64,000 bases of DNA from Trichaptum fuscoviolaceum (taxonomy: Eukaryota; Basidiomycota; Agaricomycetes; Hymenochaetales; Trichaptaceae), in contig CAJSYZ010000008.1 of NCBI GenBank assembly GCA_910574455.1, positions 3,474,707-3,538,706 on the forward strand, written 5' to 3'. Made by a program: the position numbers and the translations under genes. Below, piece after piece: positions 56,401 through 64,000 of the stretch. The notes below the pieces were generated by a model. The model worked only from the letters and a program-made list of their open reading frames with translations, had not been told where the DNA came from and made no database searches. The number at the start of each line of letters is the position of its first letter. Position 1 is the first letter of the stretch.

Positions 56401-57500
56401 GTTACGACACAGAGTGGTTCTATGCGTTCTCAGGACCTCGGACAACGTAAATCGGACGATCAGCGGCTATGCAAAGCGGTTCCACACTCTGGGAAGCACT
56501 TGACAAGTCAATTAAGCTATTCTACACATCAGAAGCACAAATATAACGTCACCTGGGAAGCACTTGACAAGAGGCCAAAAGTGGAGTGCTTCTCAGGCGG
56601 ACGGGCGCTTTTGGCAAGCGCAGGAGGAACTATACAGTTCCTCCAAGCCACCGTCCGTACGGACCCGTGGTCCGATCCGAATTTGAAATACAAATAGAAA
56701 GATGAATAAGCATCGCTGGCGCGCCGGGTTTGAACCCAAGCGCACCAAAAAGTGTCCGTTAGTGAATAGAATGAAAAGAAACAATAATCCCGTGTGCAGA
56801 CAGATGCAAAGGTGTACGCGCCGTACGGGCTTCGTACCAAGCGCGTACCGCTGACCGTACGAGACCGTACGAGTGTCTCGTACGATGTCAGGAATCGAAA
56901 GTAAATAAAAACATCAGTAAATCATAAGTAAACGGAAAATAAAAGAAAACAATAAGTAAATCCGTGGCGATTCCTGACACAGTCGAGGACGCAAACGCGA
57001 GATCGTTTCGCGAACACGTACGAGCTCCCTACGCTCGAGGCTCCCGAGCTCATCCACCGCGACGTCCTGGGCGTGCTTCAGGATGTTCTTGCGCAAGAAG
57101 CACGTCCACCCACCCCAGGATACATATTCCTCATATTCAGCGAGGAAGGTCTTAACGTCGCCGGCGAGAAGCGCCCACTGCTGCGCTCGGGCGGGATGGA
57201 CTTGCACGCCCTCGACCCGCGTTAGCAGCGTCTGGGCCTGGATGCGCAAGCGAGCCACCTTGTCGCGCAACTCTCTGCCTTTCTAATGTGCATAGACCGA
57301 TCAGTAAGACAGCCCTCTCTGCGGTGCAGAACACTCACTGTCGCCCTCTTCCACACGTAGTCAACCCCAGACTTCACGAGACGCCCGATCTCTGTCGGAG
57401 CGACGGCGAGCGCGAGGCGCACGATGAGCTTCAGCAGCTCCAGCACGTCGTCGCGCAGACGATGCCGGCGAGCGGGAGGGACGACGACGCCGTTGTCCAT
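50444..57500 (-). CDS. Three-exon host gene carrying retroelement E2 in intron 2; adaptor/MLKL-NTD-like helical protein
   Basis: Exons 57500-57339, 57282-57022 and 50626-50444; 606 nt, 201 aa. Intron 1 is 56 nt. Intron 2 would be 69 nt (donor GTACGT, acceptor CCATAG) if E2 and one copy of its CAGTC target duplication are removed; E2 lengthens it to about 6.4 kb. The protein is all-helical by composition: MDNGVVVPPARRHRLRDD, a hydrophobic helix (VLELLKLIVRLALAVAP), KGRELRDKVARLRIQAQTLL, then a helix ending SMVAWTDSHDAKLEAIMAHL. This resembles the N-terminal four-helix domain (MLKL-NTD/Cbl-N adaptor-like) common in basidiomycete signalling or cell-death proteins; that match is inferred from pattern. 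A GA microsatellite lies just upstream of the ATG. Whether E2 is spliced out or inactivates the gene is unknown. Confidence 0.65.
50659..51238 (-). repeat. E2 3' LTR (left copy)
   Basis: 580 bp, TG...CA. It contains five CGTACG hexamers (50915, 51081, 51115, 51125, 51138), the self-primer AGGCCAAAAGT at 50831-50841 (plus strand), and a strong inverted repeat around it (GGGAAGCACTT left, AAGTGGAGTGCTTCTC right). The segment from GGAAGCACTTGACAAG through AAGTGGAGTGCTTC is shared with the E1 LTR. Confidence 0.95.
51239..51250 (-). promoter_or_regulatory. E2 polypurine tract
   Basis: GGAGGGGGGTAA on the element strand, directly before the 3' LTR. Confidence 0.85.
51296..55107 (-). CDS. E2 pol: protease, RT, RNase H, integrase, chromodomain (one frameshift)
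   Basis: The frame opens in -1 relation to gag at about 55107 (GSQRIVAPLETHNRFSCLEND...) and runs to 51835; an internal ATG lies at 55026. Protease FLDSGASSIFIN, RT VIIYLDDLLIFS, RNase H ECDASDFATGAVLSQ, integrase zinc region ending CDTCMRTK, and a D,D,E core as in E1. At about 51910, after FAL, one base appears missing compared with E1 (ALLYGYDPEF). The reading frame shifts and stops at 51835. The next frame (51832-51296) encodes the integrase C-terminus (GDRVWLEARNIALPGARKLN) and a chromodomain (IEYEVQEILNSRR...LQYLVRWKGYQ). The chromodomain probably directs integration to modified histones. Confidence 0.95.
55104..56303 (-). CDS. E2 gag (capsid and CCHC zinc knuckle)
   Basis: 399 aa, intact. 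The Pro/Ala-rich N-terminus (MQNATPPVPAPGGPPGAPP) is followed by a capsid-like region (MAPWREQIDQLLQQ, then a segment ending LRGPADEWVRPY, shared with E1) and the zinc knuckle CFHCGEKGHMSAKC, ending SKESDFN. The end of gag overlaps the start of pol in the -1 frame. Confidence 0.93.
   Translation of the reverse strand: MQNATPPVPAPGGPPGAPPVAPVQAPVPPQPPTMDEATQAMLNQYMAPWREQIDQLLQQNAYLKGALETRVAEPRGTKGPKIPPPGLFYGPKGDAADKDKLSYEAWSGQVRNYISMRPHEFPDERTKCQFAATYLRGPADEWVRPYMDSIHKGEPVAIFDKLDTFLESLAAGYGEADAVAAAENEIMALRQTGTVAEYAARYRALKVKTKWVADDKPWIAWFRYGLSNRFRTDLTLKKMPEDFDGYVKACCVYDDELRAIRATTRTNPIPQRTGTAFQTRQTSNSNQPRTGSSHRDPNAMEVDQISREEALRKGLCFHCGEKGHMSAKCPKRHASNTSSRTNVSTASTPQVPAPAPTASISDVSDETPLVPSGTTERPISVSDAAKVLMAHLSKESDFN
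55110..55116 (-). promoter_or_regulatory. E2 candidate frameshift region
   Basis: G GAT TTC in the gag frame, two codons before the TAG stop, aligned with the G GGT TTT of E1. It is a weaker match to the X XXY YYZ rule (GGA instead of GGG), but a -1 slip would enter the pol frame. Confidence 0.4.
56387..56397 (-). other. E2 self-priming primer-binding site
   Basis: AGGCCAAAAGT on the element strand, two bases inside the 5' LTR. It perfectly complements ACTTTTGGCCT in the LTR (56572-56582 on the opposite strand). Same 11-mer and same spacing as in E1 although the surrounding gag sequence differs. Confidence 0.75.
56400..56979 (-). repeat. E2 5' LTR (right copy)
   Basis: 580 bp, TG...CA, no difference from the left copy noticed by eye. 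Confidence 0.95.
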
Positions 57501-57530
57501 GTCGAGGGCGAAAGCGAAGATGCGAGAGCA

Positions 57531-57554
57531 AGAGTAGAGAGAGAAAGAGAGAGA

Positions 57555-57596
<42 letters not shown>
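57531..57596. repeat. GA microsatellite in the 5' region of the E2-host gene
   Basis: About 60 nt of (GA)n with a few interruptions, starting some 30 nt upstream of the ATG at 57500 (minus strand); on the gene strand it is a CT tract, common in fungal 5' untranslated regions. Confidence 0.85.
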
Positions 57597-57599
57597 AGA

Positions 57600-58560
57600 T
57601 GGAAGAAGACTCGGTCGAAGAGCAATGCAGCCTTTTAGAGTCCCGTGCGCACCGTACAGCATGCACGAATTCAGATAGATGGCTGCGCTCCTAATATTAC
57701 AGAAGCAAGAGGCTTCTACGCTTACTGTTTTCTGCAATTCGAACTTAATGAGAAATTTTATTGTGCTGGTGCATATTGAGCTATTGATCTGGTGACAATG
57801 CACGCGTTGCAGAACTTAGCGTTCACAGAGATCGTCCATGTTACTACAGTTAAAAGAAAGGCACGAGCGACAAGTCTGTCGGAGTAGAGCGATCACGGCC
57901 GCCAGCGAAAAAGCGAAGGAACGATTAGGTAGATGGACGCAAACAGAAATTGACAAAGTGTAAAATCAAATAGATATCGTTGTCGATCCACCGCATGAGA
58001 CAGTCTAAACGTCTATTACACGTGTACAGGAACGCACAAGCGTCACATCGAATACTACGTATCTAGGAATGACAAACGGCGCAGAATACGCAGGATATGG
58101 ACTCTGCTAAATGAGAAGGAGATCGCAGATAGACGACGTCGTCATCAAAGCTGGCAGGAACGAGCGTGGGAAATCGTTGATGTCACCGGCAGAAACCGGC
58201 ATGAGTCACTGAAAGAGAGACGACGCAGCAGCCAATGAGTGTGCAACGTACGTCATTTGCTGTGCGACGTTCGCAATTCGCGGCAACGGCAAGACTTCGG
58301 CATGCGTTGCGGCACAGCCAGCTGTGTAGAAGCCAATGAGGACGCGAGGAAAGTGATGTACAGCACTTGGCTAATAGGGGATAGCAGGTTTTGCGCAGTT
58401 TTTCGCTTATGTCTATTGATGTGAATATAAGGGTAGTAAGTCCGAATATGGATAGTAGAAAGGCGCTGCTTTTATGTACACTGTTATGAATGAAAAGGGA
58501 AAAACACAAGAAATACATAGTACAAAGGGACCGGACATGTCTACTTAAGGACTTATGGAC
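57600..58560. other. Intergenic, no assignable gene
   Basis: Upstream of the E2-host gene. Only short frames with no recognisable motif. Confidence 0.45.
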
Positions 58561-58561
58561 T

Positions 58562-59003
58562 TAGCGACCAGCGACTGAGCGTCCCGGGTCTAGCGTCTGA
58601 GCGACCAGGGACCGGCGACTGAGTGTTCCGGGACGAGCGTCTGTGCGATCCGGGACGAGCGTCTGAGCGACAAGCGACCAGCGTCTCAGCGTCCAGCGAC
58701 CAGCGTCTCAGCGACCAGCGACCAGCGTCTTAGGGACCCGGGACTAGCGTCTGAGCGACCGGGGACGAGCGTCTGAGCGACCGGGGACGAGCGTCTGAGC
58801 GACAGGGGACCAGCGTCTGAGCGACCGGGGACCAGCGTCTGAGCGACCGGGGACCAGCGTCTGAGCGACCGGCGACCAGCGTCTGAGCGACCGGCGACCA
58901 GCGAGTGAGCGACCGGCGACCAGCGACTGAGCGACCAGCGACCAGGGTCCAGGGTCTCAGCGACCAGGGTCCAGGGTCTCAGCGACCAGGGTCCAGCGAC
59001 TGG
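58562..59003. repeat. 22-bp minisatellite
   Basis: About 20 tandem copies of a 22-bp unit built from GAGCGACCGGG and GACCAGCGTCT halves. Units at both ends are more degenerate (CAGCGACCAGGGTCC type) and the central ones nearly identical. The halves share a GCGACCAGCG core, so an 11-bp ancestral unit is likely. Open in one minus-strand frame but with no sign of being coding. Confidence 0.9.
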
Positions 59004-60300
59004 TGCGGAGAAACCTCGGACCAAGTAGCAGTTCCCACGGAATTATGATCAGCATGTCCCCAGGACAAGCCAGGGGACACCGCATTTCTGCAGAGTGATA
59101 GACGCTTTCATTATGCTATGAGTCACTCCCGGGGTTCGAATAAAAAGGAACATCGACTCAGAACTCACTCTAATCAATTTCAAGTTCATATGGTACAGTC
59201 ATTTGTGCAAAGTACAATTCCCAGTCAGTCACAGCATAGCGGATACAGTCCACCATCTTCTGTTCTTGGCTAACTATAAGGCAATAGGAATACCTCCATC
59301 GTAGTACATAAATGCACACCAGCTCATTGTGGGGTCAATGGAGCTCTTGAGCTCCTATTTACAGTCCAGCCCAAACCTGACTCCTCTCCCTCACGATCAC
59401 CGGGTTCTCTGCACAGGTCTTGGTTAACAAAGGCGTTCCACGGGATTCGTACCACATCCACTGCTCAGGCTGCCGTGACGAAGGGTATGCGTATGCAAGA
59501 AGCCGAGGGTCCCATTCAGTCATGAAGCATGACACCAAACCCCGCCACGGAACTATTTGCGAAACACATTCGCGTCGCATCTTCGTCGTCCTCGAAGGCG
59601 AAGCGAAGTAAGAACCATCTGATCGAACCGACTGGTCTCATCAATGCCAGCTCACAGAGCACACCTCTTCTAACGAACAATGCTCGAATGTGCGTGTCGA
59701 AGCAGTGGGTGAACTTATGAATCAAATCGATCGCCAAACACGTGTTTCGACGCGTGACGTCATGATAACCTACTCCGAGTCAGGCTATCCTGACTCCCGA
59801 CTCGTCAACAGGTTGCCCACAGAAAGTGCGTCTTACTTCTACTACCATTCAGTCAAAATCTGCCTATTGTATCCATATCAGGTCGAATGCCGTATAATCA
59901 GTGAGCAAATGCTGTCCAGGTTCATTCTCGGCAGACATATTACTACTTCCAGTCATTTTTTAAGTTACAACCTGTGCAAAAGGAAGCGACGCGAGAGCTT
60001 CATCCCCAACTTCAAACCTTTTACTGAAGGTGACGCTAATCTTCCCTCGACAGAAGTACTGTATTAGCAGTGCGGTGCACAGCCATAGGGAACTCAATCA
60101 GCGAACGTGTGCCCGCCGGGTCTGTATGCTGTGCATGACAATCAACTGTCTCAGTGTTGGGTAGTTACTACTGTCCTTCTCTACCACCTTCCTTTAACCT
60201 ATTATGGAATACTCTTCACTTGCACCCTCTACTCAAGACACAAGGGTACAGGTGATTGGAGGAGATACTAGTACACTCTGGCGATGTACATCGGAATCCG
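59004..60300. other. No assignable gene
   Basis: Short frames only. A GGGGTTCGAAT at 59130-59140 resembles a tRNA T-loop but lacks a pairing stem. Confidence 0.4.
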
Positions 60301-60720
60301 ATGATCGTCCCAGGAAGCTTGAAGTGCAGCATTCAATAAATTTGATATCGGCTATGTCCTTGTATATGCTTCTTGCTTGGGTACGTACCCTTTCACAGAA
60401 TTGTCAACATGCATAAACTTTATAGGCTTTCCCCACAACTTTTACGATTTTGAACTGCCCAAGACGTGAATATAGATTTTCAATCACTGACAATTCTTAA
60501 GCTTCAAGATCGTCATCCTAGGAAGCTTAAAGCGCAGCATTCAACAAAATCGATATCGGCTATGTCCTTGTGTATGCATCTGCTGAGGTACGTGCCCTTT
60601 CAGAATTTGATACTATAACATTTATAAGCTACCCAACATCTTTCGCCGCGGCGATCTCTACTCAGCCCCGAACGTGAACATGTATTTTAGTCACTGATAA
60701 ACCTTTTCTGAAGGCGCTCA
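60301..60720. repeat. Diverged tandem duplication, about 208-bp unit
   Basis: AGGAAGCTT(G/A)AAG(T/C)GCAGCATTCAA followed by GATATCGGCTATGTCCTTGT occurs at about 60312 and again at about 60520. Similarity runs on through GGTACGT(A/G)CCCTTTCA and CACTGA near each unit's end. The copies differ at roughly one base in six to ten, so the duplication is old. One frame reads PRKL..QHS..SISAMSL in both copies, perhaps a decayed coding segment. Confidence 0.65.
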
Positions 60721-63679
60721 AATGAACTACTAGTATGCAGGATCACTGGCAGCATACAGCATTTTCTTCCACAAGACGATCAAGCCGGATCCCCACAAAG
60801 TATTACCGTGGCACTCCTCTCTCTCCTGCCGTCGGACTTCCGTCCCCAGACCCAGACCACTATTGCGACATTCTTGCTCTACCAGGATCCTCATAGACGC
60901 ATTCTCTCGGAAGAACAACAAAAAAATGAAAGATTGATAGCCATCTTGAGCGCCCAAGGACAGAGCCACCGGGCCATCAAGTTCTACTTCACTCCGTCAC
61001 ACTCGGAGAAAAGTGATGTGAAAGGAATGTATGTACAGCTTGGATGCTCGGACCGGGACTTGGTATTGATCGATACATGTGTAGTTCGGGCATTTCCTTA
61101 CCGCGTTCTTTAAACTATCAGGCACTCATATCGGCCATCGCCATTGATCGAGCACTTTGTCCTCTGGCAACTTGAAGGAAGGGATCCTTGGTTTTCAGGG
61201 ACGCTTTATAAAAGTCACTTCGTCGATCAGATCAATCATCATTGGCACCGTGACTATTGTTCCTTCCCTTAGATAATTCTCTGTCCCTTCGCCAATGAGC
61301 TCTAGCTGCTACACGTTGCTGTGAGCGTGAATGGGCGTCGATGGCAGGCTAGAAAGATAAAAGTATTCGATGTACATGTATGTCATGTGACATTGATACG
61401 GTGCTGACAATACTTACTGCGGTCCTTGGGAAAAGCGGTTGTCCGATCGCGGATTCTCAGTCATATCATACATACTTCAACCGTATGTTCTAACAAGTCT
61501 GTCAGAAATTGATACATCACTGATTTCATACAGATCCTTTGCTGCAAAGTTCACCGCCAATATCCTAGGATGCCACTTTGGAGCTCATCACTCAGACGTA
61601 TACAGCGACTTGGCAATGTCACCAAGTAACTCGACTAAAGCAGCGCAGCATATCAGCTTCATCTGATTTGCGAAAGACATCGTGTCCAAGCCCGAGGCCT
61701 TACATCGCATATACAGTACGCAAGGATGCATATATCACAGCCTTTCACGAGAACTGCGCTCTTCGTCAATTCACTCAATGGTCTGACTGGGATTGGCAGT
61801 GCGCAAGAAAGCGACTGAGCTTCTCTGATTCCGGGACTTTTACATCCTTATTTCCGTGTAGGTCTCGGCGCTCGCACTTGGAAGCAACCCATAGGAACTA
61901 CTGTTGCAAGGACAATATATATCTTTGCCTGGCACTTTTACATGTATGTACATCAGTTGGTTTACTGAAAATCCGTCAAAACCGCAACTGGCATTAGTTA
62001 CCGGGCAAGGAAGGCTGAGACTGCTACCAGTGCGTACTTCGAGACCCATCATGATGGGCATTTGATTCTGGACTCAATCCAGTACTATTGATGTCCCGCG
62101 CAGCACATAATAGTACATCTACAGTATGCATAGCAATTCTCAACTGACATATGGGATTTTGATTCATTTAGAACGAGTATAGGACGTCCTGTTTCATAAC
62201 TCACTCACTTTTTTGCGATCTCCACGATAGCTTTATATTTCTATATTATTTGTAGTAATTGTGTTTATAAGGTTTATGCATGGCATTTACCTGGTGATTG
62301 TAAGATATGCTGAAGATACGTGCAGTAGCTTCTCATGTGTCTTCTGTCTTAAATAATGACCCTGTTTCTGGTACTCCTGAGGTACCTAATTCTTTAATAG
62401 TGAGTTTGATTGTAATACACTTGCGCGGCTTCTACCGATCCTCAAAGAAGTTCCATTTGTTCGAGGACAGCCTCTCTGTAATGAGAAAGCAGAATAGTCT
62501 CCACCGTCGAAGCCCCTCTAAGCGTGTCCCCTGCCAGTGCTGCTAAAGTGCTCCATCATAATCTTAGAGTGATTATCTTCGCTTTCCTTACGGCTGCTGA
62601 CATGTGGATGCAGTACGCGCAAGACTACCGTTGATAACGCGATCAATGATGTCTTGGAAGTTGAGGCGCTGCTCATAGTAATGACCCAAACTCTCACCTA
62701 TGGTATTTTGCACCACTCACGACATATATTGTTGGAGTGGACTCTAATTCTGTCCGGGGGGAAGAGATGGCGAGTCGGAAGGAAAGCCACCCCATCCGCG
62801 CATATATGTTATCCACCAGCAGAAATTCATGTCCCTGCTTGAGGCGAGGCTGTGAGCAGCTATCCTTAGCATCATGCGGCTCTATCGCTACTATCACTGC
62901 TCTTTCGAGTTCTTGTTAGAGGCATGCCAGAGACTCGGTGTATTTTAATCGTTCAAGCGGAGTTATGTGTTTTACGTAAGCCTGTGCGATAAAGTTTGAT
63001 CGAAGTGGGATTGTCTTTCTTGAACCAGCAGAACCAGCATGATACGTTCGGCCTCATCACACGAGCCTACAGCGGGACCTGCCTAAGACTCAGTCTAGAA
63101 TATTCTTATCTCTGCCTTTAATGAATCAAGCAAGCGACGCATGACAACGAAGTTTAGCTCGTCAACAGGATGCACACATCAAGTCGCCTTTTTTCAAGGT
63201 ATATGTATATACTGTACGCACTTTTTAACAGTTACGAGAACAACGTCCTTTGACGCCTACTATTCTGACGGGGATGAGCAAGGATATGGGACGGAAATCG
63301 AACAATGCGAAATTGTGAGCTTTCACATCGTCTTTGCGCTTTAGCGCTGCTCCTGGTCCGGCGCTTATTCGTGACCCATGAAGGATGTACATAACTCAAG
63401 TTCTAGTTGACCCTTCCTGATAAGCGCCTCTGCTATCATTTTCAGATTTGCCAGTGGCTGAGCGCTGGGCGGGCCTGTGAGCAAGAATCAGAGGTCACTG
63501 ACACACTAAATTAGATATCTATCGGGCATATCAACGGTAAGCGCCCATTTAAAACCTCCAGATAGGCTTGTGCGTATTTACTAGAGGCGAAAAAAGGATG
63601 TTGTTCCTAGCTAAACAGGCCCTTTCCGCACCGTCATCTCTTCCAAACCTTGAAATGGCAGATACAATTTTGCTCTTCA
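60721..63679. other. No assignable gene
   Basis: Only short frames on both strands, none with a recognisable motif or plausible splicing. Confidence 0.4.
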
Positions 63680-64000
63680 TCAAAAGTTGAAGGAAAGTAA
63701 TGGAAGGCGGGTTTGAAATAGGCGCTGGAAGACGTTCACCACAAGTTGGTCCTGCGACCGCTTTCTCTCGTCGCCCTTAAACAACGGAGTCAGTTTCAGC
63801 GCTTGTTCAAGTTTTATTCGTACAAGTACATCATCATCTATTGAAACGGCGTATAAGAGCTGAAAATTCGGCAATTTCCAAAACCGATAGTCTGGAAAAA
63901 GGTCTTTATTCATATTGATCGTCATTGAGATGTCTTTGCTCTGCCTTGGCAGGGCGAGACAGTAAAATCCGGCAGGCTTTGTGAAAATTTCACAATTCAA
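63680..64000 (-). CDS. Possible 3' exon of a gene continuing beyond the window
   Basis: A minus-strand frame of 106 codons is open through the window's right edge and stops at 63680. It reads like protein (KDLFPDYRFWKLPNFQLLYAVSIDDDVLVRIKLEQALKL is split by no stop) but I recognise no family. It may be a terminal exon or chance. Confidence 0.3.
   Translation of the reverse strand: MNCEIFTKPAGFYCLALPRQSKDISMTINMNKDLFPDYRFWKLPNFQLLYAVSIDDDVLVRIKLEQALKLTPLFKGDERKRSQDQLVVNVFQRLFQTRLPLLSFNF

Larger units (their letters stand above)
50659..56979 (-). mobile_element. Complete Ty3/gypsy chromodomain retrotransposon E2 (Tf1/sushi-like), intronic
   Basis: 6321 bp on the minus strand. LTRs of 580 bp at both ends look identical, and the 5-bp target duplication is CAGTC (50654-50658 and 56980-56984). 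Same architecture as E1: self-priming site, gag, pol in the -1 frame, chromodomain, polypurine tract. It belongs to a different family from E1: LTR and gag differ widely, pol is clearly homologous. One single-base deletion splits pol after the integrase core. Confidence 0.96.

Noticed and set aside
58686..59024. 112-codon minus-strand frame across the minisatellite
   Set aside because: Open only because the 22-bp unit lacks stops; purely repetitive product.
59125..59150. tRNA-like GGGGTTCGAAT
   Set aside because: Followed by AAAAA; no T-stem or acceptor pairing.

Overview
The window is genomic DNA from a filamentous basidiomycete, most likely an Agaricomycete. The genes carry many short introns (about 50-65 nt, GT...YAG, with one GC-AG). 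The content fits that group: a CBM1-tagged GH5 mannanase, a Tvp38-type Golgi protein with a long Pro/Ser tail, a Pmc1-type calcium pump, a DM9 protein, an SPT5-like KOW protein, a spliced Helitron helicase and Ty3/gypsy chromodomain elements. No rRNA, tRNA or CRISPR array was found. All exon models were built by eye; nearly all were checked by closing the total coding length to a multiple of three.

Layout. 1.3-2.9 kb (-): secreted endo-beta-mannanase. 3.7-6.4 kb (-): Tvp38/TMEM64-like membrane protein. 6.4-10 kb: no assignable gene. 10.0-11.7 kb (+): single-pass membrane protein. 12.1-13.9 kb (+): condensation/acyltransferase-fold protein. 14-17.2 kb: empty. 17.3-18.3 kb (+): DM9 protein with a C-terminal membrane anchor. 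18.75-19.6 kb (-): degraded mitochondrial EF-G1 pseudogene. 21.2-26.9 kb (-): Ca2+-ATPase in nine exons. 27-29.6 kb: empty.

29.7-49.8 kb looks like a mobile, fast-evolving island. It holds a 330-aa protein with an OB-fold-like C-terminus (-), a divergently oriented two-part Rep/helicase Helitron transposase (+), a small unknown gene (-), a complete Ty3/gypsy element (E1, 39359-45698, target duplication GTTCG), a second small unknown gene (-) and an SPT5-like KOW protein (+). At 50.4-57.5 kb a three-exon host gene (-) has a second Ty3/gypsy element (E2, 50659-56979, target duplication CAGTC) inside its second intron, in the sense orientation. From 58.5 kb to the end there is a 22-bp minisatellite, a diverged 208-bp tandem duplication and no convincing gene.

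The two retroelements are the most informative part. Their LTR pairs are identical (E2) or differ by one base (E1), so both are recent insertions. Each carries, two bases inside the 5' LTR, an 11-nt site complementary to a sequence in its own LTR. This is the arrangement expected for Tf1/sushi-type self-priming, and no tRNA-type TGG primer site is present. Each has pol in the -1 frame relative to gag. Each has a family-specific short motif strongly over-represented in its LTRs (CGTACG in E2; TCGGA/TCCGA in E1). Both nevertheless show single-base frameshifts in otherwise intact ORFs.
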